From NCBI RefSeq assembly GCF_005938745.2, contig NZ_VCBX02000001.1, positions 2,514,001-2,578,000 on the forward strand: a stretch of DNA of 64,000 bases, given 5' to 3'. A model generated the notes under the pieces. It was not told the origin of the DNA, ran no database searches, and saw only the letters and a program-made list of their open reading frames with translations. Below are positions 29,826-39,997 of this stretch, piece after piece (positions within the stretch are counted from its first letter, which is position 1; each line of letters opens with the position of its first letter). The position numbers were made by a program, and so were the translations under genes. The DNA comes from Rhodococcus sp. KBS0724. Its GTDB lineage: Bacteria; Actinomycetota; Actinomycetes; Mycobacteriales; Mycobacteriaceae.

Positions 29826-30200
29826 ATGACTGAGCTTGGGAAGAAGATCGCCGTCAGTGCGGCTTCGCTCGTTGTTGTCATCGTGTCGAGCGCAACGTGT
29901 GCGGAGCCTCCGAGTCGGATAACTGCGACGACACCCACCGCCACAGTTGTCGAGCCGGAGATTCAAGTGGCACTTGACAATCTCCATCCTGGCTGCCGAG
30001 AGGTCGATGCCGAGCTGCAATCGGCAACAGCCCATGCGCTGAAACTGCTACAGCGAAATGGAATTGATGATGAAACTCAATTGACGTTGCTACTACACCT
30101 CAGGCAGTCGACGCCTGCGGACTTCGGATCTCTCGACGTGAGTTGTGCTCAGCAACTGGGCACCCTTGTAGCGCTTCGGATGCTGCGGGAAGGCAAATAG
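29826..30200 (+). CDS. Small secreted protein, function unknown
   Basis: The 124-aa product has a short basic start (MTELGKKIA) and a hydrophobic stretch to about residue 22, then a Thr/Pro-rich linker. This fits a signal peptide. Cys25 in SSATC is not a clear lipobox. The mature part is helical with two Cys (HPGCREV and VSCAQQ) that could pair. I recognise no family. Confidence 0.55.
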   Translation: MTELGKKIAVSAASLVVVIVSSATCAEPPSRITATTPTATVVEPEIQVALDNLHPGCREVDAELQSATAHALKLLQRNGIDDETQLTLLLHLRQSTPADFGSLDVSCAQQLGTLVALRMLREGK

Positions 30201-30276
30201 CGGCGGCCCCAAACTTCATCCAGCCGGAACGGTCGGGCTGTAGTGGGCGATTCTGGGCGTGTTTCCCTGACCCGCC

Positions 30277-30456
30277 ATGCCCCGCGCATTGATTGTCGCC
30301 GCTGCAGCAATCACGCTGATTCCCGGTGCGCCGATTGGCTTGATCACGACCGCCGTGCAAGCGCTTGCGGGACTGCTTCTTCCGAGTGCGAGGGTGTTCC
30401 TGCTGTTGTTCTGTAACGACAGGCATGTGCTCGGACCGTGGGTCAATCCTCGGTGG
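30277..30456 (+). pseudogene. Remnant of an Nramp-type divalent metal transporter
   Basis: The translated segment AAITLIPGAPIGLITTAVQ followed by LAGLLLPSARVF and CNDRHVLGPWVNPRW resembles the C-terminal helices of actinobacterial Nramp-like transporters. No upstream part of such a gene is present, and after GPWVNPRW the frame runs into DNA that encodes a His-rich protein on the other strand. I therefore read it as a ~60-residue leftover of a larger gene. The frame stays open to 30708, but its second half is the antisense of the His-rich gene. Confidence 0.55.
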
Positions 30457-30468
30457 GGTTGGTCTGAC

Positions 30469-30639
30469 CTAGCTGTCGTCGTGTTCGTCGTAGTGACCCT
30501 CGTGCTCGGCGTGGCGGTGTCCGTCGTGGAGGTAGTCCACATGATCACCGTGCTGGACGGCCTCATGACCACAGTCGGGGCCGTGCACGTGCGGGTGATC
30601 GGCCGAATCATGTTGGCGGTGTTCTTCGGAAGTTGTCAT
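30469..30639 (-). CDS. 56-aa histidine-rich putative metal-binding protein
   Basis: The frame from ATG (30639) to TAG (30469) encodes 56 residues with 14 His, one Cys and many acidic residues, including HGPDCGHEAVQHGDHVDYLH and a DGHRHAEHEGHYDEH tail. Similar small His-rich proteins are common in actinomycetes, often labelled zinc-transport related. The composition argues for binding Zn, Ni or Cu. It lies beside the Nramp remnant, which supports a metal-homeostasis locus that has lost its transporter. The short length is why it is easily missed. Confidence 0.72.
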   Translation of the reverse strand: MTTSEEHRQHDSADHPHVHGPDCGHEAVQHGDHVDYLHDGHRHAEHEGHYDEHDDS

Positions 30640-30949
30640 TTCGCGCCTTTCTACTTCGGTGCCTCGCTTTGGATGGCGATGCCGGTGGATTGGGCGGGCC
30701 GTACTTGACGTCGATCGCGATTGCCGTTCATCTCAACCGTAGTAGCGATTTCGGTACTGAGCCAGGGCTGGGCGGTGCGCACGTGTAAGTGCGAAGGTAA
30801 GGAGGCGATGCGGATCCGCGGTGGCAGATCCTGGCTAGCGCAATTGACACTCTAGGATCGGACCGAGCGGACCAGGAGTTTCCCCTATTCAGCGTCCTCG
30901 AGGCTCTGATCGGTAGCGATCAACGGAACCTGCAACGAATGGAGTCGCA
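30640..30949. other. Intergenic region, no gene seen
   Basis: About 310 bp between the divergent His-rich gene and the 30950 gene. No frame with family features and no clear hairpin was found. It should contain both promoters. Confidence 0.5.
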
Positions 30950-31291
30950 ATGTTCGGACGAGGGCGGAAAGAATGGGAGAACGCCGAAGCGACCATCGTG
31001 CTCGTCAGGATCAAGAAGGTCTCGAGTGACGGACTCACGCCGACAAGGGAATGGGCAGCCGATGTCCGCCGTGCGGACGGAAGCGTTGTACGAGCCAAGA
31101 TCGACGAACCTCGCTGGGTGACCGACTTCTGGCCACCGGACGCAGGTGCCGTCGTCAAGGTTCAGATCAATCCGCAGACCGGAGTTGTGCGCTTCGATGT
31201 GAAGAACGACCCGCAACTGAGTGTGAAAGGCCAAGAGAAGCTCAAATCCGATGCCTTCGAGGCCACGCTGAGACAACCGCCGACGCCGTAG
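30950..31291 (+). CDS. Conserved hypothetical protein
   Basis: The 113-aa protein is soluble and has mixed beta content, with repeated Val/Ile strands (ATIVLVRIKKVSSDG and AVVKVQINPQTGVVRFDVK). There is no signal or membrane helix. A start at ATG 30950 gives MFGRGRKEWENAEATIVL. I do not recognise a function. It converges on ctaD with 23 bp between stops. Confidence 0.6.
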   Translation: MFGRGRKEWENAEATIVLVRIKKVSSDGLTPTREWAADVRRADGSVVRAKIDEPRWVTDFWPPDAGAVVKVQINPQTGVVRFDVKNDPQLSVKGQEKLKSDAFEATLRQPPTP

Positions 31292-31314
31292 CTTTCGATT
31301 AGCAGACGAAATCC

Positions 31315-33000
31315 CTACTCGCGGTTGATGTGGGCCTCGGCGCGCATGCGCTCGACCATGTGGGGGTAGTGCAGTTCGAAGGCGGGGCGTTCGGATCGAA
31401 TTCGGGGTAACTCGGTGAAATTGTGCCTCGGCGGGGGACACGTGGTGGCCCACTCGAGAGAGTTTCCGAACCCCCACGGATCGTCAACGGTGACGACTTC
31501 TCCGTATCGGTAGCTCTTGAAGACGTTCCACACGAACGGCAACGTTGATGCGCCCAAGACGAACGCGAAGATCGTGGATATGGAATTCAGCATTGTGAAC
31601 CCGTCGGACGGTAAGTAGTCGGCGTATCGGCGAGGCATACCTTCGGCGCCCAGCCAGTGCTGCACAAGGAATGTGCCGTGGAATCCGACGAACGTGGTCC
31701 AGAAATGCCACACACCGAGGCGTTCGTCCAGCATCCGGCCGGTCATCTTCGGGAACCAGAAATAGATGCCCGCAAATGTCGCGAACACGATCGTGCCGAA
31801 CAGAACGTAATGGAAGTGCGCAACGACGAAATAGCTGTCCGTGACGTGGAAGTCGAGTGGTGGGCTCGCGAGGATGATGCCCGTCAAACCGCCGAACAGA
31901 AACGTCACCAAGAAGCCGATGGAAAACAGCATGGGTGACTCGAAGGTCAACTGTCCCTTCCACATTGTGCCGATCCAGTTGAAGAATTTGACTCCGGTGG
32001 GCACCGCGATCAAGAAGGTCATGAAAGAGAAGAAGGGCAACAATACGACGCCCGTGGCAAACATGTGGTGCGCCCACACTGCAATGGACAACGCCCCGAT
32101 GGCGAGTGTGGCGTAGACCAGTCCGTTGTAACCGAAGATCGGTTTGCGGCTGAAGACCGGCAGTATCTCCGTAATGATGCCGAAGAAGGGGAGCGCCACT
32201 ATATAGACCTCAGGATGCCCGAAGAACCAGAACAGATGCTGCCACAGGATGGCGCCGCCGTGGCTCGGGTCGTAGATGTGCGCGCCGACGTTTCGGTCGG
32301 CAAGGAGCGCCATCAAGGCCGCTGTGAGGATCGGGAAGGCGATCAGGATCAGAATCGACGTGATGAAGATGTTCCAGGTAAAGATCGGCATGCGAAACAT
32401 CGTCATTCCCGGCGCGCGCAGGCAGATCACGGTGGTGATCATGTTGACGGCTCCGAGAATGGTTCCGACTCCGGCCAATGCAAGTCCGGTAATCCAGAGG
32501 TTGGCCCCGGCGCCGGGCGAGAATGCGTCGGTGGACAACGGTGCATACGCAGTCCACCCGAAATCGGCCGCGCCTCCGGGGGTGATGAAGCCACTGATCG
32601 TGATGAGCGCACCGAACAGATAGAGCCAGTAACTGAGGGCGTTCAATCGGGGAAACGCAACGTCAGGCGCTCCGATCTGCAGCGGCAGGATGTAGTTCGC
32701 GAAGCCGAAGACGATCGGTGTTGCATACAGCAGAAGCATGATGGTGCCATGCAGAGTGAACAGCTGGTTGTACTGCTCATTGGACAAAAACTGCATTCCT
32801 GGAACAGCTAGCTCCGCACGCATCATCAACGCCATCACTCCGCCGATCATGAAGAAGGCGAACGAGGTGAACAGGTACATCAATCCGAGCTTTTTCGGAT
32901 CTGTTGTTGTCAACGTGTCGAGAAGTGCCTGGCCCTTCCGGAGCCGGCGTGGGGGATACGGCCGTCGGCCTACCAGGGGGCGGACAGGTGTTGCTGTCAT
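31315..33000 (-). CDS. ctaD: Cytochrome c oxidase subunit I
   Basis: The 561-aa catalytic subunit of the aa3-type terminal oxidase sits in the membrane with about 12 helices. Ligands are visible: His in LFTLHGTIM (haem a), the His-Tyr pair in [11 protein letters not shown] (CuB, cross-link), His-His in WAHHMFATG (CuB), and the two His in [10 protein letters not shown] (haem a3 and haem a). The start is the ATG for MTATPVRP, preceded by GGGAGAA. No ctaC, ctaE or ctaF gene is adjacent, as usual for scattered actinobacterial ctaD genes, and it may be one of several paralogues. Confidence 0.95.
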   Translation of the reverse strand: MTATPVRPLVGRRPYPPRRLRKGQALLDTLTTTDPKKLGLMYLFTSFAFFMIGGVMALMMRAELAVPGMQFLSNEQYNQLFTLHGTIMLLLYATPIVFGFANYILPLQIGAPDVAFPRLNALSYWLYLFGALITISGFITPGGAADFGWTAYAPLSTDAFSPGAGANLWITGLALAGVGTILGAVNMITTVICLRAPGMTMFRMPIFTWNIFITSILILIAFPILTAALMALLADRNVGAHIYDPSHGGAILWQHLFWFFGHPEVYIVALPFFGIITEILPVFSRKPIFGYNGLVYATLAIGALSIAVWAHHMFATGVVLLPFFSFMTFLIAVPTGVKFFNWIGTMWKGQLTFESPMLFSIGFLVTFLFGGLTGIILASPPLDFHVTDSYFVVAHFHYVLFGTIVFATFAGIYFWFPKMTGRMLDERLGVWHFWTTFVGFHGTFLVQHWLGAEGMPRRYADYLPSDGFTMLNSISTIFAFVLGASTLPFVWNVFKSYRYGEVVTVDDPWGFGNSLEWATTCPPPRHNFTELPRIRSERPAFELHYPHMVERMRAEAHINRE

Positions 33001-33241
33001 CAGGGTTCTCCCATCGCACGTTTGGAAGCGCGACTGCATGAGTTGTTACCCGTACTTGAAACCAGCGAAACAGCGCAGGGTGAAGTCATGGGTCATTCTG
33101 ACGGCGGGAAACCGCGCCTGAACGACGCGCTATTGATTCGGACTTCGAAAGCCGTTGGACCGCAGCGTCGTACGAAAGCTTGGAAATGGCACGAGATTCG
33201 AATGACGGAACAATATTCATTCCTGTGTCGTTGACCGGGCT

Positions 33242-33691
33242 ATGAGCGACGATACGAAAGTCCGGGACGCACTCTTCGAGCTTGTTGCCAATGGGAAACA
33301 GGGTGTTTTGGCAACCATCAAACGCGACGGCAGGCCGCAGCTGTCCAACATCATCTACCGCTGGGACTCCGAGTCGCGAACGGCATCGATCTCGATTACG
33401 GCTGACCGGGTCAAGAGTAAGAATGCCGCGCGGGACCCCCGGGTGTCGCTGCACGTGAGTGCTCCCGATTTCTGGGGTTATGCAGTGATTGAAGGGAGTG
33501 CGGAGTTGACTCCACCCGCCGCAGACCCGCATGACGAGGTAGTTGATGCGCTGGTGGATCTCTATCGAGACATCAGCGGCAAGGAGCATCCCGACTGGGA
33601 AGAATATCGGCAAGCAATGGTGGCTGAGCGGCGCCAAATTCTGAGCATGCAAGCAGACCACGTGTACGGCATGGCGGGGACCGTCGAATAA
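33242..33691 (+). CDS. PPOX-class flavin/F420-dependent protein
   Basis: The 149-aa split-barrel protein has the pattern GVLATIKRDGRPQLSNIIY with a following RVKSKNAARDPRVSLHV. This resembles Rv1155-like F420- or FMN-dependent PPOX proteins. The substrate is unknown. It is followed after 20 bp by a TetR gene on the same strand, so the two are probably cotranscribed. Confidence 0.82.
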   Translation: MSDDTKVRDALFELVANGKQGVLATIKRDGRPQLSNIIYRWDSESRTASISITADRVKSKNAARDPRVSLHVSAPDFWGYAVIEGSAELTPPAADPHDEVVDALVDLYRDISGKEHPDWEEYRQAMVAERRQILSMQADHVYGMAGTVE

Positions 33692-33697
33692 TTACGA

Positions 33698-33713
33698 ACT
33701 ATCATGTAATAGT
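33698..33713. promoter_or_regulatory. Candidate operator overlapping TetR start
   Basis: ACTAT-CATGTA-ATAGT is a 5-bp inverted repeat that ends in the GTG start codon of the TetR gene. A second overlapping pair, ATTAC and GTAAT, lies at 33691-33710. This could allow autorepression, but the arms are short. Confidence 0.35.
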
Positions 33714-34311
33714 GAATTCGGAAACTCCCGCACGTGCCGGCCGGCCACGTGACCTGGGTAAGGACCAAGCTGTGCTCGTTGCAGCACGCCGTCTCCTGGC
33801 GGAAGTCGGCTACCAGCAGACGACGATTGCTGCTATCGCCCGGTTGGCCGAAGTGAATTCGCCGGCTATCTACCGCCGATGGCCGACCCGTGAAGCGTTG
33901 ATCGAGGAAGCTGTGCACGGGACGGGAGGCCATCCGCTGCCCGAGGCGTCCGGCGACCTCCGAACGGACCTTGCGACGTGGGTGCGTATTTTCCTGGTTC
34001 GAGCCGCGCGGCCCGCAGCCAGGGCGGGTGTCCCTGGCCTGCTCGCGGACTCGCAGAGTGAAGAAGCCCGGCAACGCTTGCTGGCCATCGGCGCTCCGGT
34101 TCGCAAGGCCTTTCAAGAGATGTTGGACGACGCTGCGGCTCGGGGTGAAATCCCGGTCGAGGTGGACGCGATGTTCTTGTTCGACCTCCTTTCCGGCACC
34201 ACCACGATGCGTGGTCTCACGCGCGGAACCGAGGACGAGGATCACTTCGTCGAATCGCTTGCAGGTTCGCTGTACGTGCTTGCTGTGCATGCAGGTGGCA
34301 CCGCCGCCTGA
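33712..34311 (+). CDS. TetR-family transcriptional regulator
   Basis: The 199-aa protein has an N-terminal HTH (TTIAAIARLAEVNSPAIYRRW, residues ~43-63) and a helical ligand domain (TetR_C-like). The GTG start lies 20 bp after the PPOX gene. It may control that gene and itself, but no other target is evident nearby. Confidence 0.88.
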   Translation: MNSETPARAGRPRDLGKDQAVLVAARRLLAEVGYQQTTIAAIARLAEVNSPAIYRRWPTREALIEEAVHGTGGHPLPEASGDLRTDLATWVRIFLVRAARPAARAGVPGLLADSQSEEARQRLLAIGAPVRKAFQEMLDDAAARGEIPVEVDAMFLFDLLSGTTTMRGLTRGTEDEDHFVESLAGSLYVLAVHAGGTAA

Positions 34312-34571
34312 GAACGGCGCTTGAATCAACTACCTTGCCCAAAATGGGCTCGGGTTTTCTTCCAGTGCGCCACGTGACTGCCCGTCCACTTCTGATGGCG
34401 AATTCGCTGGGGTAATACGCGCGACAAAAGGCCTCGCGGTCGAGTCGGCGCGGTGCCCGAGACCGGTGGTGCACCATAACGGTCACGGTGACAATTGTGG
34501 CAACAATTCGGGATCTTTTCGACCTCGAATCGGTTCATTTCGCGTCAATTCCAACTATTTTCGCGAAAGTC

Positions 34572-34601
34572 TTGGATCAGTCCAGATATCCGCGTCATAG
34601 T
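34572..34601 (+). promoter_or_regulatory. Putative furA promoter giving a leaderless transcript
   Basis: TTGGAT at 34572-34577 and CATAGT at 34596-34601 are separated by 18 bp. The GTG of furA starts 7 bp after the -10 element, so transcription would begin at or next to the start codon. No ribosome-binding site is needed. The surrounding AT-rich DNA is a plausible FurA autoregulatory site, by analogy to mycobacterial furA. Confidence 0.5.
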
Positions 34602-34607
34602 AGAGGG

Positions 34608-35051
34608 GTGTCCTCGACGCCGGACTTTCCAGCACAACTGCGTGACGCAGCGCTCCGTGTGACCCGACCAAGGGTCGCGGTGCTCGAAGCGCTGCATGCG
34701 CGTCCTCATGCCGGTACGGACGTAATTTTCGATGCTGTTCGGACGGTTCTACCGGGAGTGTCTCGGCAAGCTGTGTACGACGTCCTGCATGCGTTGACGG
34801 CAGTGGGAATTGTGCGGCGGATTCAGCCTTCCGGTTCAGTTGCGCTGTATGAGTTGAGGGTTGGCGACAATCATCATCACGTCGTCTGCCGATCGTGTCG
34901 GATGGTTTCGGACGTCGACTGCGCAGTTGGCGAGGCGCCGTGTCTGACGCCGCCGGATTACGACGGCTTCGAGTTTGTCGAAGTCGAAGTTGTCTTCTGG
35001 GGGATGTGCCCCGATTGTGCGACACCACAGAGTTCGCGATCACGCCCGTGA
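34608..35051 (+). CDS. furA: Fur-family redox/iron regulator
   Basis: The 147-aa repressor has the winged-helix segment GVSRQAVYDVLHALTAVGIVRR and the metal region HHHVVCRSC with a second CPDC pair for structural zinc. The start is the GTG at 34608; an upstream frame to 34488 lacks family similarity. It precedes katG by 36 bp on the same strand, the conserved furA-katG order of mycolic actinomycetes. In that group, FurA represses its own operon and oxidation relieves it. Confidence 0.93.
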   Translation: MSSTPDFPAQLRDAALRVTRPRVAVLEALHARPHAGTDVIFDAVRTVLPGVSRQAVYDVLHALTAVGIVRRIQPSGSVALYELRVGDNHHHVVCRSCRMVSDVDCAVGEAPCLTPPDYDGFEFVEVEVVFWGMCPDCATPQSSRSRP

Positions 35052-37313
<2,262 letters not shown>

Positions 37314-37338
37314 TCCCCGCGTAGTCGACTACGTCGCG

Positions 37339-37372
37339 TGGCCCGCTCGGCAGTTTGTTGCCGAGCGGGCCA
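37339..37372 (+). terminator. Intrinsic-type terminator after katG
   Basis: GCCCGCTCGGCA at 37341-37352 pairs perfectly with 37359-37370 across a 6-nt loop, and two more outer pairs extend the stem. There is no T-tract, as is common in high-G+C actinomycetes. It may serve both katG and the convergent GAP-family gene. Confidence 0.8.
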
Positions 37373-37386
37373 TCCGCGTTTCTGGG

Positions 37387-38070
37387 CTACCAAAGATCGT
37401 TGTAGTGGATCAGCGCATCAACGACCAATATCAAACCTATGGTCACGAAGAGGACCCGCACAGAAGCGGGACCGTAGCGGGCGAGCACTCGAACGATCCG
37501 CCGGTATGCGCGCCGGGCTCTGACTGTTCGCCTCAGAGACAGACCCAGGATGAGAAGCGGCGGTAGAAGCGCGAGCACGCAATAGATCACGACGATCAAC
37601 GGCCACGCTGGCAACGGGGGATCGTGAGCCGAGAGCATCGCCAATGCGGCAAGGTAAGGAATCGCCGTCGGTGCTTGGACAAGACCTATTGCCAATCCGA
37701 TGAAGCCGAGTATCCACGGGCGGCGACGTATCGGTTCTGCCCATCGCGTCGAGGTCGTCGACGTGGTTGTGGGCATACATGCGAGGGCAATCAGGACCAG
37801 GCCGAGCGCCATCGCGCCCCAGTATCGAACTGTGGGTGTCAGTTCGAAGTCGACCAGTTCGGCTATGAAGTTGATTCCGATGACGGTGCAGATGCCGAAA
37901 GCTGTTGTTGCTGCGAAGACACCGCCGAGGAAACTCAGCCCACCGGGTAGTGGGGAACGTCTTTTCAGTCGGCTGTCATAGATCACTGCGGTGGTGATTC
38001 CGACCAGCAGGACGTCGAGTGAATCGAGGAATGCCAAACCTGCGAGTGCTGAAAGAAGTAGTGGCTGCAT
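37387..38070 (-). CDS. GAP-family (SfLAP-like) membrane protein
   Basis: The 227-aa protein has six predicted helices. The opening LAGLAFLDSLDVLLVGITTAVIYDSRLKRR and a mid-protein GLAIGLVQAPTAIPYLAAL resemble the GAP/Sap family, some of whose mycobacterial members help export glycolipids. The cargo is unknown here. Confidence 0.75.
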   Translation of the reverse strand: MQPLLLSALAGLAFLDSLDVLLVGITTAVIYDSRLKRRSPLPGGLSFLGGVFAATTAFGICTVIGINFIAELVDFELTPTVRYWGAMALGLVLIALACMPTTTSTTSTRWAEPIRRRPWILGFIGLAIGLVQAPTAIPYLAALAMLSAHDPPLPAWPLIVVIYCVLALLPPLLILGLSLRRTVRARRAYRRIVRVLARYGPASVRVLFVTIGLILVVDALIHYNDLW

Positions 38071-38175
38071 GACGCGGTCAGCCTACCGATGGAGCAGGTT
38101 TCGATGGAGCCGCTACCGACCCCGACATGGCCCGATGTGCTTGTGCTACAGCGGGCGTGAATCTTCCGGAGGCCG

Positions 38176-38808
38176 TCAGGACCGTGTCGTGCTGAGCCCG
38201 TCGATCAGTACTGAAATCATGCGCTTGCTGTACTCATGCCCCGGTTCGCCCGGCACGGATTGGCACAGAAGTGCGACAGCATCCAGGAGGTCTTTGGCGC
38301 TGATGTCGGTCCGAATCTCGCCGCTGGCCATCGCGTCGTCGAGAAGGGAGCCGAGCGCGGGTTCGAGTCGCTGGTAGAAGTATCCGGGCAGGGCGTCGAA
38401 TGCCGGATCGCCCGAGTGGAGGGCTGCGGCAAGGCCTTGTTTGGTCGAGAGAAATTCGGTGTACCGATGGATCCACTTCGCGACGGCAACTCCTGGTGTG
38501 TTCGCCGCAGCCAGTGCCGGTCCGGCAGCAGCGCAGGCATCGATCTCGCGCTGAAGAACGGCTGTGACCAGGTCTGAGCGTCGGGGGAAGTGTCGGTACA
38601 GCGTTCCGACTCCGACGCCTGCCAGATCGGTGATCTCCTTGGCGGGTGCATCCACGCCTGACGTGGCGAAGACGGTTTTCGCCGCTTCGAGCACTGCATC
38701 GAGGTTGCGCTGCGCGTCGACGCGTCGCCGGCGCGGCGCGCGTTCGGATTTTCCCGGTTCGACAGCGTTGTCGGGGTCGCTTCCGGACTGCCCTGTGTTC
38801 GTCGACAC
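38176..38808 (-). CDS. TetR-family repressor, probable regulator of the adjacent aldo-keto reductase
   Basis: The 210-aa protein has a basic N-terminal tail, then an HTH (APAKEITDLAGVGVGTLYRHF) and an all-helical ligand domain. The GTG start is divergent from the aldo-keto reductase gene 132 bp away. Two palindromes lie between them, so it most likely represses both genes and responds to a compound handled by the reductase. Confidence 0.9.
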   Translation of the reverse strand: MSTNTGQSGSDPDNAVEPGKSERAPRRRRVDAQRNLDAVLEAAKTVFATSGVDAPAKEITDLAGVGVGTLYRHFPRRSDLVTAVLQREIDACAAAGPALAAANTPGVAVAKWIHRYTEFLSTKQGLAAALHSGDPAFDALPGYFYQRLEPALGSLLDDAMASGEIRTDISAKDLLDAVALLCQSVPGEPGHEYSKRMISVLIDGLSTTRS

Positions 38809-38830
38809 ACCGACCCTTCCCTTGATTTAC

Positions 38831-38845
38831 CGGAAAGCCTTTCCG
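38831..38845. promoter_or_regulatory. TetR operator 1
   Basis: CGGAAAG-C-CTTTCCG is a perfect 7-bp inverted repeat with a 1-bp centre, placed between the divergent TetR and aldo-keto reductase genes. Confidence 0.75.
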
Positions 38846-38856
38846 TATAGTCGATC

Positions 38857-38871
38857 CGGAAGGGCTTTCCG
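38857..38871. promoter_or_regulatory. TetR operator 2
   Basis: CGGAAGGGCTTTCCG is a near-copy of operator 1, with one arm position changed. Centres are 26 bp apart, between two and three helical turns, which would suit two dimers. Confidence 0.7.
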
Positions 38872-38940
38872 CTTGTGTTCAGGGTAAGGCATCAGCCCGC
38901 TTGCCCACACAGCCCCCTTCCGAAATCTCGAGGAGAAGCC

Positions 38941-39963
38941 ATGCAGTACCGCACTCTCGGCCGGACCGGTATCAAGGTCAGTCCATACGCGCTCGGCACG
39001 CTCATGTTCGCCACGGCCATCGGCAATCCCGACCAGGACGACTCGATCCGGATCATCCACAAAGCGCTGGACGCAGGGATCAACTTCGTCGACACCTCCG
39101 ATGCATACGGCGATTCCGAAGAAGTCGTGGGCAAAGCACTCAAAGGGCGTCGTGACAACGTCGTCCTCGCAACCAAGGTGAGCCGGCCGACGGGAACCGA
39201 CCCCAATCAACAGGGCGCCTCGCGGCGCTGGATCATGCAGGCCGTCGAGAACTCTCTTCGCCGCTTGCAGACCGACCACATCGACCTTTATCAAATCCAG
39301 CGTCCGGACCCCGATACCGATATCGAGGAGACGCTCTCTGCGCTCTCGGACCTGATTCGCGCTGGAAAGGTCCGTGCGATCGGGTCGTCCACGATGCCCG
39401 CGTCCGACATCGTCGAAGCTCAGTGGGTCGCCGAGCGGCGCGGGTTGCAACGGTTCCACACGGAGCAACCGCCGTACTCGATCCTCAACCGCGGCATCGA
39501 AAGTGAGGTGTTGCCGACCGCGCAACGTTTCGGAATGGGGACGCTTGTGTGGGCCCCTCTCGGGCAGGGGATGCTGACTGGACGCGTTCGCAAAGGCCAG
39601 CGCAACGATCTGCGCCGCGCGAGCCTCTTCAAACATCTCACGGACGAGCGTCGACTCGACGTGGTCGAGCAACTCATTCCCCTCGCGGATGAAGCGGGCA
39701 TGCCCCTGACACACCTCGCGATGGCGTTCGCGATTGCTCATCCGGGCGTGACCAGCGCGATCGTCGGGCCGCGCACCGAGACTCACCTCGACGACCTTCT
39801 CGCCGGCGTCGACGTCACGCTTTCCGACGAGATCCTCGACCGGATCGACGAGATCGTCCCGCCCGGGACCGACGTCGGTCCTCTCGATCAGGCCTATGTG
39901 CCTCCAGCCCTACAGAACTCAAATCTGCGTCGGCGGCACGTCGGTGAGCGCGGTGCCGCCTGA
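38941..39963 (+). CDS. Aldo/keto reductase
   Basis: The 340-aa TIM-barrel oxidoreductase has the catalytic Asp and Tyr in DTSDAYGDSE and Lys in LATKVSRP. At the place of the usual catalytic His (LYQIHRPDP in many relatives) it reads LYQIQRPDPDT, so His is Gln. C-terminal NADP-binding region: AIVGPRTETHLDD. The ATG at 38941 has AGGAG upstream (GAGGAGAAGCC). It is controlled with the divergent TetR gene. Confidence 0.92.
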   Translation: MQYRTLGRTGIKVSPYALGTLMFATAIGNPDQDDSIRIIHKALDAGINFVDTSDAYGDSEEVVGKALKGRRDNVVLATKVSRPTGTDPNQQGASRRWIMQAVENSLRRLQTDHIDLYQIQRPDPDTDIEETLSALSDLIRAGKVRAIGSSTMPASDIVEAQWVAERRGLQRFHTEQPPYSILNRGIESEVLPTAQRFGMGTLVWAPLGQGMLTGRVRKGQRNDLRRASLFKHLTDERRLDVVEQLIPLADEAGMPLTHLAMAFAIAHPGVTSAIVGPRTETHLDDLLAGVDVTLSDEILDRIDEIVPPGTDVGPLDQAYVPPALQNSNLRRRHVGERGAA

Positions 39964-39997
39964 ACCAGACCGTCGTCGACAGTCAGGGAGGCACAGG

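Noticed and set aside
30277..30708. A 143-aa hydrophobic plus-strand protein
   Set aside because: Only the first ~60 residues resemble a known family (Nramp C-terminus). The second half is the complement of a His-rich frame, since antisense His codons read as Val and Met, which explains the hydrophobic look.
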